In this document: positions 6,435-14,774 of the stretch, in pieces
How the letters are laid out: every line of letters starts with the position of its first letter
Numbering within the stretch: position 1 is the first letter of the stretch
Source: a virus
IMG/VR virus record: IMGVR_UViG_3300048444_000433
Location: 1-43,050 of that record
DNA: 43,050 nucleotides
Reading direction: 5' to 3' (one strand)
The notes under the pieces: generated by a model
The model's input: only the letters and a program-made list of their open reading frames with translations
Databases searched by the model: none
What the model was told of the DNA's origin: nothing
Program-made: the position numbers and the translations under genes

Positions 6435-8501
6435 TTAGGTTGTGGTGATGTTGGCAGGCCCAGCCGGGGAGCCTTCGACGCCCGACACGTTGGCCGCTGC
6501 GACCCAATAGTTGTATTCCGTCGCCGCCGTTACGGTATCGTCGGAGAACTCGGAGATTTGCCCCGATACGCCGCCTGTTGTGCCGACCAGCGCCGCGTCA
6601 CCGAAGACAGCGGTTGTGCTGCGGTAGATGCGGATTTCATAGAACTCGCCATTCGGGTTGCGCCAATTCAGGTTGACGCGCCCGGTGCTGTTGGATGCGA
6701 ACAACTCAGAAGGTGCGCCCGGTGCCGTGGCGTCGATCTGCACAGTCACGCTGCCAAGGCTCACCCATGCGTCAGGCTCATCAAAGACGCCGTTGAACCG
6801 CGCCTCGGCTGTGTAGGTCACGCCATCCTCTACTGGGCCGGATTGCGCAACGTAGCCGGAAGGCTGCATGTCAGTCCAAGGTTGCAGAGCATTGGTGCGG
6901 TAACGCGCCTCGACCGTGATATCGCTGCGCCCGGCGACTTCCACCGCCTCGACTTCCAAGACAGGCACAGAGGTAGACGCGGAAGCCTGCACGATACGCT
7001 GCGTAAGAACGGCTGAGATTTCAGGCGGCGGGGTTGGCGTTGAGATGGGTAGTGGTGTCGGCGGGTCGCCCGCTTCCTCTGGCGTCCATTCCCCCGATGC
7101 CCGATCCACCTTTGCCAGATCAATGCGGCACTGCAATTCGATGGGGTCGAACTCGTGGTCCAACACCTCGTATTCGCCTTGGATCACGCGGCCCGAACCG
7201 TCCTCTGGCTGATAGTCCAGCATGATCGTGTGGCGCTGCGCATGTTCGCGCGGGAAACGTGGCTTTAGCCCGACAAGGTTGGTGATAATCGAAACCTTGG
7301 CCCGGTTGTCGTCGTGAAACTGCTCTTTCGCCAAGCGCCGCGCCTGTGAGCGGCTTGGACACATCGACAATTCGTATTCCTTGACGATTTCGCCCTCAAT
7401 CGCCAGCCGGGTATCGTCGCGCCAAGGGTCCACTTCTGTAACCGTATATTTCTGCGAAGCGTCCATGTGCAGCACCCGAAGGACGTTGTAGCCCTCGCGC
7501 TCGCTGATTGCCTCGCTGGTCTGAATTTCCTTGATATCCTTGGCCGTGATTGTGCAGGCGGGGGTGCCGAAGCTACCGCCGATCAAGCCGATACGCCCGT
7601 CCTGCATTTCATAGGCGCGGATGCCGCTGCTTGCGTGCATCCGGTCCAGTACGTCAGACGGCGGCTCATCCAGCGTCCAGTAGCCCCACAGGCGCAGGCG
7701 GGTCGCGGTGCCGCCCTCAAGCTGCGGAACGGCTTCATCGGCCACGTTAGCCATAGCCGCTACGCTATCCCAATTGATATCTGCCGGGTCTATCTTAAAC
7801 CCGTCCTCATGGGTCAGGAAATGCGCAATGACCAAGGCCGCGTTATCGCTGTATGCCGTGCTATCGGTGCGCGGGTCATAGACCGCTTGACCCCGAATAA
7901 CCCACTGCAATGTGGTGTTGTAGGACTTGGGGAAAACCTTGGAAAAGTCGTTGCCGCTTGGCGCTCGCATCTGTGCAAGGAACGTGGCCTGATTGGTCAG
8001 CTTTCGGTCGGCATCCCACGTTGGGAACTCGGTCAGCAGGTCCGCATAATCACCGCCAAGCGTCGATCCATCGCGGGTCTGTACGTTGACATATTCCGAC
8101 ATTTTACCCGCTGTCACGTCTCCATTGCCGTCCAACGTCACTGCTTCACTATCAAACCAACACTCGTCAAAGCTGGTTATTTCGCCGTGCGATACCATGA
8201 CAAGCTGATAAAGCACCCCGTCCTTAACGTCGAAAAACGCCCGAACCCCGCCCGCAAGGTTTTCGCCAACATAGATACGGCGCGGCGCGGAGGCTTGGTT
8301 GATAACCGCCTGAATTTCAGACTGCGGGATGCTAACGCTTGGGGCCAAGGCGCGGGAAATGGCGCTCAGGGCCAGCGAAACAGCCGCGTTTGCCAGCGCC
8401 ACGCCGATGGATGTAGCGGTTGCGATGGAGAACCCCGCCGCCGCTGCCAGATAGCCACCCGCGTAGGCAATGCCGAAAGCAATACTTGAGAAAAGCGCCA
8501 T
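6435..8501 (-). CDS. Tail tip / host-specificity protein, gpJ-like
   Basis: The 688-residue protein has a small-residue-rich hydrophobic N-terminus (1-60), a central beta-rich hub region (70-450) and a C-terminal part with a proline-rich linker (PPTPLPISTPTPPP) and at least one fibronectin type III-like module (about 590-688). This is the composition of lambda gpJ-type tail tip proteins, which cap the tail and contact the receptor or carry fibres. It is shorter than lambda gpJ (1132 residues). Its start overlaps the GNAT-like stop by one base (TAATG). The separate spike gene follows, so receptor recognition may be shared. Confidence 0.8.
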   Translation of the reverse strand: MALFSSIAFGIAYAGGYLAAAAGFSIATATSIGVALANAAVSLALSAISRALAPSVSIPQSEIQAVINQASAPRRIYVGENLAGGVRAFFDVKDGVLYQLVMVSHGEITSFDECWFDSEAVTLDGNGDVTAGKMSEYVNVQTRDGSTLGGDYADLLTEFPTWDADRKLTNQATFLAQMRAPSGNDFSKVFPKSYNTTLQWVIRGQAVYDPRTDSTAYSDNAALVIAHFLTHEDGFKIDPADINWDSVAAMANVADEAVPQLEGGTATRLRLWGYWTLDEPPSDVLDRMHASSGIRAYEMQDGRIGLIGGSFGTPACTITAKDIKEIQTSEAISEREGYNVLRVLHMDASQKYTVTEVDPWRDDTRLAIEGEIVKEYELSMCPSRSQARRLAKEQFHDDNRAKVSIITNLVGLKPRFPREHAQRHTIMLDYQPEDGSGRVIQGEYEVLDHEFDPIELQCRIDLAKVDRASGEWTPEEAGDPPTPLPISTPTPPPEISAVLTQRIVQASASTSVPVLEVEAVEVAGRSDITVEARYRTNALQPWTDMQPSGYVAQSGPVEDGVTYTAEARFNGVFDEPDAWVSLGSVTVQIDATAPGAPSELFASNSTGRVNLNWRNPNGEFYEIRIYRSTTAVFGDAALVGTTGGVSGQISEFSDDTVTAATEYNYWVAAANVSGVEGSPAGPANITTT

Positions 8502-8932
8502 TAGCCTACCTTCTTAACCATCTGCACTTCGGCCACCGTGTAGCCGCGCCGTTCTAGGATGCGCTGCGCCACGCCGCCTGCCGCACTCATTTTGATAAGG
8601 GTCGCGCCCTGCTCTGCCGCCCATGCCTCGAAAGCCCACAAGAGACGTAAGCCGCTGCGGTCTGTCGCCAGCCAGCCCAACTCGCAGGCCACCGGGTCGG
8701 GGCTGATAACGGTCTGCATGATCTGCCCCGCGATGAACCCGCCATCGGATATGAAAACCGCGCCCTGTGGGCTGTTGATAAGCCCCGCTAGGGTCTGCCC
8801 TGCCCGCAACCTGCAAACCTCTTGAGGGCCGCGCACAGAAGCCGCTAGGGCCTCAGTCATATCTATAAGGCGAGGAATGTCCGCCTCACGAGCGCGACAG
8901 ACCAATGCCTTCTCAGGCTCTGGACTCGACAT
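8501..8932 (-). CDS. GNAT-like acetyltransferase
   Basis: The chosen start gives 143 residues. It begins with the RAREADIPRLIDM helix typical of GNAT alpha-1. A central ISDGGFIAGQIM strand pair and a late ERRGYTVAEVQMVKKV end match the family's final strands. GNAT enzymes use acetyl-CoA to acylate amines, but the pyrophosphate loop (Q/RxxGxG/A) is not clear here. Its substrate is unknown, and a structural or assembly role is possible. It sits in the tail-tip cluster and is translationally coupled to the gpJ-like gene. The ribosome binding site is weak. GNAT-like genes at this place are known in other alphaproteobacterial phages (from memory, not searched). Confidence 0.6.
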   Translation of the reverse strand: MSSPEPEKALVCRAREADIPRLIDMTEALAASVRGPQEVCRLRAGQTLAGLINSPQGAVFISDGGFIAGQIMQTVISPDPVACELGWLATDRSGLRLLWAFEAWAAEQGATLIKMSAAGGVAQRILERRGYTVAEVQMVKKVG

Positions 8933-9018
8933 AGCAAATGATTCTCGCTGAAGTTGTTGGTGCGCCGCCATCTGACCAGAGACGACGGCGCGCTCACACG
9001 ACCGGAAAGGACAGTCGA

Positions 9019-9225
9019 ATGAATGATGGAAACACAACGGGTGAAGAGACGGAGCTAGAAGCGCTAAAAGCCCGGGTCAGCAGCTTGGAAACGCTGGTCT
9101 GGAATATGGGAACTTACCTGAAAGCCTTCTCAGATAGCAAAGATCGGAATTCTTTCGCTCCGCAAGTGATTGCTGGTGAGATGAACGAAAACCACATGAA
9201 CATCATGAGGGCGATCCTAAAATAA
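9019..9225 (+). CDS. Small coiled-coil protein on the opposite strand
   Basis: The ATG at 9019 is preceded by AAAGGA at suitable spacing. The 68-residue product has a heptad-like stretch (about residues 10-32, LEALKARVSSLETLVWNMG), suggesting a dimeric coiled coil, and no membrane segment. It lies against the direction of the tail operon and ends nine bases inside the neighbouring leftward gene. This makes it a moron-like insertion or an antisense-expressed regulator. Function unknown. Confidence 0.6.
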   Translation: MNDGNTTGEETELEALKARVSSLETLVWNMGTYLKAFSDSKDRNSFAPQVIAGEMNENHMNIMRAILK

Positions 9226-9429
9226 CTTTAGGTTGCTGACGCGCATCGTGCGGAGACCTGACCACGGCTCTGGGTAAACCTTCCAAACCTCTCGGGTCTC
9301 CGCATTTCCTTCTAGACGAACGTAGCCGTGAAACACATGCCAGTTTCGCCGATAGAAGCGTCGCAACGCGCGAAAGGCCAGATATAGAGCGATGGCCAGC
9401 AACAGCGCGTCTTGCCATGTCGTTAGCAT
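9217..9429 (-). CDS. Small membrane protein
   Basis: The start has a perfect AAAGGAG at six-base spacing. The 70-residue product has one transmembrane segment (about residues 6-22) followed by an arginine-rich stretch (RALRRFYRRN) and a soluble C-terminal half of about 40 residues. The positive-inside rule puts the C-terminal half in the cytoplasm. It lies among tail-tip genes but a membrane protein is not expected to be a tail part. It may act in DNA entry, exclusion or tail-associated membrane contact. Function unknown. Confidence 0.68.
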   Translation of the reverse strand: MLTTWQDALLLAIALYLAFRALRRFYRRNWHVFHGYVRLEGNAETREVWKVYPEPWSGLRTMRVSNLKLF

Positions 9430-9440
9430 ATTACTCTCCT

Positions 9441-9611
9441 TTAGATTTGGTTCAGGTGGATTGTTTTGCTTAGGCTTGTACCCGGTACGCGCAGGCCGCC
9501 AGCCCCGCCCCGTAGGTATTCTTGATCTGCAATCTGCCGAGAGAGACGCTCGAAAAGCCGTTGCTCGATTTTTGCGAAAAGCAGCCGATACGCTAGACGA
9601 CGAATAAACAT
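9441..9611 (-). CDS. Small basic helical protein (56 aa)
   Basis: An upstream in-frame codon exists at 9653, but the ATG at 9611 follows AAAGGAG with eight-base spacing and is the likely start. The product is an amphipathic, arginine-rich helix (about residues 1-33) followed by a glycine-rich turn and a polar tail. No domain recognised. It lies 11 bases upstream of the membrane-protein gene and probably shares its message. Confidence 0.55.
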   Translation of the reverse strand: MFIRRLAYRLLFAKIEQRLFERLSRQIADQEYLRGGAGGLRVPGTSLSKTIHLNQI

Positions 9612-9634
9612 TTCCTGATCTCCTTTGTGATTGA

Positions 9635-10219
9635 TTAGCTGCCGGGAACCCAAGTCACGGCGCGATCTTTCAGCCCAGCAATGAACGCCATGCCCGTGTC
9701 ACCGGGATACCGCGCCCGCTGGTCTGCATCCGTCCATCGCCCGTATGGTGGCTTACCCTGCCGGGATAGCCGCCCATAGGCTTCCAACTCAATCACCCGG
9801 CTATCTGCCGATGACGTGCTGCGCATATCCCGCATTTTGCCTTGGAACATGCTGATAGGGTCGCCAATGAGCCGCCCTTGGTGTTCCCCGTCCCGCTCAA
9901 CCGTGCTGAAAAGCTGATAGAACAACTGGCAGCGGCGATTGTTAACCTCGCTTGCCTGATTGTCGCACCGCGCCACCATTTCCGGCGATGCTGCGGGGAT
10001 TTCAAACCGGACCATGCCCGCGCTCATGCCGTATGTGAGGCTCATAGCCCCGATCTTGATAACGTCGCCTGTGCCTTGATACTCAACCCCGCCCGCTGTC
10101 AGCGGCCCATAGCCCAGCCACCAGTTTTGCGGGTTGGTCGCGAAGTCCATCTGGCATAGGATCGTGCAGGCCACATCACCGCGGCGCAGGTCTTCGTCGG
10201 GAATGTCGTGGATGCTCAT
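9635..10219 (-). CDS. Minor tail / tail-tip assembly protein
   Basis: This 194-residue protein starts immediately after the stop of the 220-residue tail gene. Its place between tape measure and gpJ-like genes matches the lambda gpM-L-K-I region or the DUF2163-type distal tail proteins of alphaproteobacterial phages and gene transfer agents. The C-terminal segment (about residues 145-194, GRLSRQGKPPYGRWTDADQR...) is short and polar, as in hub-binding tails. No cysteine pattern for the Fe-S cluster of gpL is obvious. The tail role is supported by position; the precise equivalent is not. Confidence 0.65.
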   Translation of the reverse strand: MSIHDIPDEDLRRGDVACTILCQMDFATNPQNWWLGYGPLTAGGVEYQGTGDVIKIGAMSLTYGMSAGMVRFEIPAASPEMVARCDNQASEVNNRRCQLFYQLFSTVERDGEHQGRLIGDPISMFQGKMRDMRSTSSADSRVIELEAYGRLSRQGKPPYGRWTDADQRARYPGDTGMAFIAGLKDRAVTWVPGS

Positions 10220-10882
10220 TTAGAACGCCTCGATAAACGAAAAGCCGATCGGGTTCATCCGCGCGCCCTCGTTAACAATCGGGTCCGATTCCGCGCAATT
10301 CACTTCCAAAACCAACTGGTCCACGACAACCACAGTGCCGATGGGGTGAGCCCCGCGGATATTCGGCATCACCGAGACCCGGATCGCCGTCTCACTCTCA
10401 TCGATCGAGCTCACGTTCACGACTTGGTGCAGCCGGTTGCCGATGGTGATGTAATGCCCTGGCCAAAGCTGAGACAGGGCAGGCTTGTTTACGTCGATAT
10501 AACTGTCCCGGTGCGATGCCGCGGCGCGAAGGGTGAACCCGTCGAAAGGATCATTGGCCCAGCCGATATGGTCAAATGTCCATTCCGGCGCGGCATGGTT
10601 TTGCGCCAACATCCGCCCGTTGTCGTCGTTTGGTCGCCATTGAGATATTACCGGGATAACGCAGCGGGCGTTGGCTGGTTTCATCTGCGTGTGAAACGCT
10701 GATAGCGCCAACTGCGCCTGTTGGCTCAGGCCAATCATGCTCATGTTGACCTTCCAGAACCCGTTTAGCGTCGGCTTGGCGAATGCCTCCCCGTCGATAT
10801 TGGTGAACGGCGAAAAGCGCATCCCGTTTAGGTCCATGGAATTTGTCTGGACACAGACCGGGTATGGAAACGAAACCTGCAT
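10220..10882 (-). CDS. Distal tail protein (tail tip component)
   Basis: The 220-residue product is mostly beta structure, and its start codon overlaps the tape-measure stop as TGATG. Proteins encoded directly after the tape measure usually form the first ring of the tail tip (lambda gpM or Dit equivalents), and the length fits. No enzymatic motif is seen. It contains a repeated theme of extended strands ending in a hydrophobic FSFIEAF C-terminus. Confidence 0.66.
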   Translation of the reverse strand: MQVSFPYPVCVQTNSMDLNGMRFSPFTNIDGEAFAKPTLNGFWKVNMSMIGLSQQAQLALSAFHTQMKPANARCVIPVISQWRPNDDNGRMLAQNHAAPEWTFDHIGWANDPFDGFTLRAAASHRDSYIDVNKPALSQLWPGHYITIGNRLHQVVNVSSIDESETAIRVSVMPNIRGAHPIGTVVVVDQLVLEVNCAESDPIVNEGARMNPIGFSFIEAF

Positions 10883-13665
10883 CAGCGGCCCCCGCTCAAG
10901 TATTTTTGGTCAGATTGGGCGCGGCTGTTTGCCACCATTTTCGCTTCCGACACACGCAAGGAAATGCCCTGCACCTCTTGGCGCTGCTCTGCGCTGAGGC
11001 CCGGTGGCAGGATCAATTCTACAACCGCCTTTTGCACTTGCTGCGCAGCACCCCCGACTGCCTGAACGCCCAGCTTGCCATTGCGCCCGCGTGTGAGCGG
11101 CATGATAGCCTCCGGACCTGCCTCGCCCATGAGGCCCGTCCCGCCGCGCATGGGGAACAGCGTAGGGCTGTTAACCACGCCACCCGATGCAAACGCAGTC
11201 ACACGCCCGCCAGAGAATGCCGCCCCGTCTGCAAAGCCAAACGCCCCCATAATGATGCTGCCGAGACTGTCAGACGCCGACCCGCTTGCGCCGTTGCCCA
11301 GCAAGGCTTTCTTCGCAATGGCAATGACCATTTCTTTAATCAGGCTCGACACCGCGTCTTTCAGGCTCATGGTGCCTTCGATCAGCTTGTCGATTGCGTT
11401 CGCCCCGGTGGTTTTGAATTTCTCCCAAACGCTTGCGCCCTTGTCAGCGGAGGCCACGGCTTCGTCAAACCGCTCGCGGGCGAGGTCATACGCCTCTGCC
11501 GCCTCAGTCGATGTGATATGCCCAGCCTTTAGTGCCGCGTTGACGGTTTCCTGCGCGTCCTCGAAACGCTGTGTTGCCGCAACCACCGGATCAAGCGATG
11601 CCATAAGGCTGTCATATGCTTCCTTGGTGCGGTCGATTGCCGCCGCGCCGCCGCCTGAAGATCCACCACCCCCGCCGCTAAGACCGCTCACAGACGACGA
11701 CACGCTACCGCCGCTGGTGGATAGGTTTGGCACGGTGAAACGCTCATGCTGAGGTTCGTCCAGCGTGTTACCCCAGCCCAACCGCGCATTACCCACGTCG
11801 CCTGTCTCAACGCCCGGTAGGCCATAGCTGAACTTAGGCTTTGGCTTGCTGCTCTGGATGCCCGCGCTGCGGTTTAGTGCCGCGTTTAGCTTGTTGGCAA
11901 GTTCGATGTTGACGTCAATATCGTTGGCAAGGAATGCGGCGCTGCTGATTGCGTTGTTGAAGTTTACCGCGCCCGCCGCCTGTGCAAGACGGTTGGTCAG
12001 GTCAACGGCATTAACCACTTCCCCGTCAAACGTCACCACGCCATCAACTGCATTGTTGATAGCCGTGCGGATGCGCTCAACCTCGGCCTTGGCTGCGGCA
12101 AACTCTTGTGCGCCAGTGTTTGCCAGATTGTTTAGATTGGCTTGCTTTTGGATAATCCGCGCCAGAAAATCTTCGGTTTCTGCGTAAGATTCCCGCTGCA
12201 TTGCGGAGATTTGCTCAAGATCGGTGCCGGGGGCTGCAATGCTGCGCAGTGCGTCCTCTGCTGTAATGCGCTGCAACTCCAGCGCGGCCAGCTTTTGGTC
12301 CACCATCGCTTGCGTTTCATCGCGCAGGGCTTCCGCATTGCGCAAGTGCGCCTCGGCCTCAGACAGCTTTGCCAACGCCGCTGATTGCGTCATGGTGTTG
12401 CCGTTGCCCATGAGCGTGAACAGCGCATTGGCCTGCCGGATTTCGTCGCCCATTGCCAAGGTTACGTTATCTGCCGCCACGCTTAGGTTGGTTTGCGCCG
12501 ATGCAAAGTCACCAATTGCGCCGAATAGCCCGGTGATTGCGCTAATTGTGCCAGAAATACCCCGCACCAGCGCCGTAGCGGCCTGTGTGACGCCCCTAAT
12601 GACTGCTGTAAGCCCTGCATCCCCCATGGCGAGGATAAGCCCCTCAGTGGCCGATTTGAGCGAGGTCATGTCGCCGCCGAGATTATCCCGCACGGTGTCA
12701 GCCATGCGCGTTGCTTCCCCATCCACGTTGCGCAGTTCATCCCCGAACTCGCGCAAGCGGTCGTTAGCCTCAACCAGCACAAGCGCCCCGGACGCTGCTT
12801 CGCGCCCGAAAATCTCCATCGCGTCGGCAGTGGTCAGGCCACGCTCCGACAGCGTTTCCATAATGTCGGCAAGGTCGTGCGTTTCCGGGTTCACGTCCTT
12901 AGCGGCCAAGCCATACTTTGCCAGTGCGTCGGTTGCCGCCTTGGTCGGTCCTGCCAGTGCCGCCAAGACCCCACGGAGCGCGGTGCCTGCCCGCTCGCCT
13001 TGGATACCCGCGTCAGACATTACCCCGATAGCCGCCGCCGTGTCTGACAGGTCGATGTTAAGCGCCGCAGCGATTGGCGCGACGGTCGACATGGCCCCGC
13101 CAAGCTGTGAAACGGTCGTATTTGCCCGCGAAGATGCCGCCGCTAGAACGTCGGTTACATTCGCCGCCTTATCAGCCTCAATGCCAAAGCCTGACATGAT
13201 GTTTGAGGCAATATCCGCAGCCTGTCCAAGATCAATGGATGCCGCCGTGGCAAGGTTCAGCACGTCAGGGATAGCGGCCATGCCCTCGGACGCGCTAAAC
13301 CCGGCCATTGCCAGATAGTTTAGGCCCGATGCCGCCTGTGTGGCGCTAAACTCGGTTGTGCTGCCTAAGTCCTTAGCGATAGCCCGCATGTTCGCCAGTT
13401 CGCCGGACGTGGCGCGGGATACCGCCGCCAGCTTCGACATGGAGCCTTCAAACTGGCTGATGCCCCGAATAGCGGTGCTGATTGCGCCGATGCTGGCAAA
13501 GCCTGCGGCAAGCGCAATGGTAGCGCGGCCCGCAGCCTTGGACATGCGCCCCATCGCGCCCTCAACCTTGGCGGATTTGTTCGTGATGCGGTCAAGCGCA
13601 CTTTCGCCGCGCCGCGCCCCGCGCTCCATTCCCGATGGGTCAATATTCAGGCGTAAGACTGCCAT
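10882..13665 (-). CDS. Tail tape measure protein
   Basis: The 927-residue length, long helical character and alanine richness identify the tape measure, which sets tail length and leads DNA ejection. An N-terminal TP901-type region (about residues 60-340) holds motifs such as FSATQAASGLNYLAMAGFSA and GERAGTALRGVL. Hydrophobic segments near 355-390 may form membrane-active helices. The C-terminus has the glycine-rich FADGAAFSGGRVTAFASGG and GEAGPEAIMPLTR pattern common to this family. At about 0.15 nm per residue the tail would be near 140 nm (rule of thumb). The chaperone genes lie upstream as expected, but separated by an opposite-strand island. Confidence 0.95.
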   Translation of the reverse strand: MAVLRLNIDPSGMERGARRGESALDRITNKSAKVEGAMGRMSKAAGRATIALAAGFASIGAISTAIRGISQFEGSMSKLAAVSRATSGELANMRAIAKDLGSTTEFSATQAASGLNYLAMAGFSASEGMAAIPDVLNLATAASIDLGQAADIASNIMSGFGIEADKAANVTDVLAAASSRANTTVSQLGGAMSTVAPIAAALNIDLSDTAAAIGVMSDAGIQGERAGTALRGVLAALAGPTKAATDALAKYGLAAKDVNPETHDLADIMETLSERGLTTADAMEIFGREAASGALVLVEANDRLREFGDELRNVDGEATRMADTVRDNLGGDMTSLKSATEGLILAMGDAGLTAVIRGVTQAATALVRGISGTISAITGLFGAIGDFASAQTNLSVAADNVTLAMGDEIRQANALFTLMGNGNTMTQSAALAKLSEAEAHLRNAEALRDETQAMVDQKLAALELQRITAEDALRSIAAPGTDLEQISAMQRESYAETEDFLARIIQKQANLNNLANTGAQEFAAAKAEVERIRTAINNAVDGVVTFDGEVVNAVDLTNRLAQAAGAVNFNNAISSAAFLANDIDVNIELANKLNAALNRSAGIQSSKPKPKFSYGLPGVETGDVGNARLGWGNTLDEPQHERFTVPNLSTSGGSVSSSVSGLSGGGGGSSGGGAAAIDRTKEAYDSLMASLDPVVAATQRFEDAQETVNAALKAGHITSTEAAEAYDLARERFDEAVASADKGASVWEKFKTTGANAIDKLIEGTMSLKDAVSSLIKEMVIAIAKKALLGNGASGSASDSLGSIIMGAFGFADGAAFSGGRVTAFASGGVVNSPTLFPMRGGTGLMGEAGPEAIMPLTRGRNGKLGVQAVGGAAQQVQKAVVELILPPGLSAEQRQEVQGISLRVSEAKMVANSRAQSDQKYLSGGR

Positions 13666-13733
13666 AGATCATATTCCTTGTCGGAAGGGGGGCCGCTCAC
13701 TTAGCGTGGCCGCGATTTAATGGGAGATTTGAG

Positions 13734-14051
13734 ATGAAAAAATTAAGCGTAGGGTTTGTGGCCGCCGCAGCCGTTGTCGCGGCTGGCGTTGCTTATTTCG
13801 GCTTCGGGTCGCTCTGCACTGCATCGGGTGCACACCGCGCCCTGAAGGAATCCGTTCTAGATACGCTTAAGTCACCCGCGTCGGCGGTTTTCGCTGACAC
13901 CGCGCGGATCGACGCGCCGACAAGCTGCTTTTACAAAATCAGTGGAGCCGTGGACGCACAAAACTCGTTTGGCGCGATGATGCGGATGACCTACAGCGGC
14001 ACAGTGATTGATCGAGATTACAAGGTTTTATCGGTTTCCGTTCAGCAGTAG
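13734..14051 (+). CDS. Exported small protein (moron)
   Basis: The ATG follows GGGAGA six bases upstream. The 105-residue product has a basic start and a hydrophobic signal or anchor (about residues 5-24). It is followed by a compact domain with LKSPASAVFAD, a cysteine, and VDAQNSFGAMMRMTYSGTV. The LKSP...VDAQNSFGA pattern is one I recall from small exported or lipoproteins of phages and bacteria, function unknown. There is no lipobox. It is on the strand opposite the tail genes and is likely expressed from the prophage, where a periplasmic protein could alter surface properties or block superinfection. Confidence 0.75.
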   Translation: MKKLSVGFVAAAAVVAAGVAYFGFGSLCTASGAHRALKESVLDTLKSPASAVFADTARIDAPTSCFYKISGAVDAQNSFGAMMRMTYSGTVIDRDYKVLSVSVQQ

Positions 14052-14055
14052 ACAC

Positions 14056-14081
14056 CCCGCGAACGGGATGCCCGAGGCGGG
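14056..14081. other. Tandem GC hairpins
   Basis: Two small hairpins, CCCG-CGAA-CGGG (14056-14067) and CCCG-AGG-CGGG (14071-14081), follow the exported-protein stop and precede the toxin promoter. They may weakly insulate the toxin gene from upstream transcription. No T run is present. Confidence 0.4.
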
Positions 14082-14096
14082 TATACCGGTTGCTTC

Positions 14097-14136
14097 AAAC
14101 TACAGTTGACATCCGCCTCGCTGTCTCCTATAGTTT
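14097..14136 (+). promoter_or_regulatory. Toxin-antitoxin promoter with flanking inverted repeat
   Basis: A perfect -35 TTGACA (14106-14111) and a near-perfect -10 TATAGT (14129-14134) are separated by exactly 17 bases. The promoter is bracketed by a nine-base inverted repeat with one mismatch (AAACTACAG at 14097-14105, CTATAGTTT at 14128-14136), a likely operator for autoregulation by the toxin-antitoxin complex. Transcription would start at about 14140-14142, which is the toxin ATG itself, so the message is probably leaderless. Confidence 0.82.
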
Positions 14137-14140
14137 ACAC

Positions 14141-14464
14141 ATGTTTGAAGTACTGCTGCACGAGCAATTCGCAAAGTGGCGTTCCGGCCTGAAGGATCAG
14201 CGCGCAAAGGTGAAAATCGCGCAGCGCATTGTACGCTTGCAGTCCGGCAACATGGGGGATGCGAAGTTCTTCGATGGCATCGGAGAGTTGCGCATTCATT
14301 CTGGCCCCGGCTATCGGGTGTATTTCTTCGAGCACGAAGGCAAGTTGATTGTCTTGCTCTGCGGTGGCGACAAGGGTTCGCAGCAGCGCGACATTGAGAA
14401 GGCCAAGCAATTGGCACTGGAGGTCCAAGATGGCTACGAAACTGACCAGATACGATCCCGCTGA
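14141..14464 (+). CDS. RelE/ParE-superfamily toxin (Gp49/HigB-like)
   Basis: The 107-residue basic protein matches the phage-derived Gp49-like / HI1419 addiction toxin group. Key segments are FAKWRSGLKDQRAKVKIAQRI near the N-terminus, GDAKFFDGIGELRIHSGPGYRVYF in the middle and VLLCGGDKGSQQRDIEKAKQLA near the end. Relatives are ribosome-dependent mRNA interferases; activity here is inferred. A longer frame beginning with TTG at 14090 is ruled out because the promoter lies inside it. The ATG coincides with the predicted transcription start and has no ribosome binding site. The toxin is encoded first and overlaps the antitoxin by 35 bases, the reverse of most relBE pairs but usual in this group. 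Confidence 0.88.
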   Translation: MFEVLLHEQFAKWRSGLKDQRAKVKIAQRIVRLQSGNMGDAKFFDGIGELRIHSGPGYRVYFFEHEGKLIVLLCGGDKGSQQRDIEKAKQLALEVQDGYETDQIRSR

Positions 14465-14708
14465 GGATCTGGGTGATCCCAACGATCAGGCGGAGCTTAT
14501 CGCCGAGGCGTTTGCAACAGGCGACCCCGCTTTCATTAAAGCCGCTCTAAACACTGCGGCGCGCGCCCAAAACATGTCTCAGATCGCCGAGCGCGCGGGG
14601 ATTACCCGGCAGGCGCTCTATAAGGCGTTGAGTGAAGGCGGCGATCCCAAGCTATCGACGCTTCTGGGAGTCACCAAGGCGATGGGTATCCAGATCACCG
14701 CGCATTAG
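14430..14708 (+). CDS. HTH antitoxin of the addiction pair (HI1420/HigA-like)
   Basis: The 92-residue product carries the family pattern DPAEDL near residue 9 and AELIAEAFATGDPAFIKAALNTAARA. A helix-turn-helix follows (about residues 45-70, MSQIAERAGITRQALYKALS), and the protein ends in LLGVTKAMGIQIT. It should neutralise the toxin by direct binding and repress the promoter at 14106-14134 through the inverted repeat. It overlaps the toxin gene by 35 bases, so the two are translationally linked. Confidence 0.88.
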   Translation: MATKLTRYDPAEDLGDPNDQAELIAEAFATGDPAFIKAALNTAARAQNMSQIAERAGITRQALYKALSEGGDPKLSTLLGVTKAMGIQITAH

Positions 14709-14774
14709 CCCTTTCCCACGCCAACTTAGAGGTCACACAATTCCTGCTGGGAATCAAGCTTTCGGGAGGTCGCC

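Noticed and set aside
7467-8489. Rightward 340-codon frame opposite the gpJ-like gene
   Set aside because: Antisense shadow; the gpJ-like frame has the coupled start, family features and operon context.
12224-13318. Long rightward open frame (364 codons) opposite the tape measure
   Set aside because: It is an antisense shadow of the high-GC tape-measure gene; it has serine/alanine-biased composition, no ribosome binding site and no recognisable domain.
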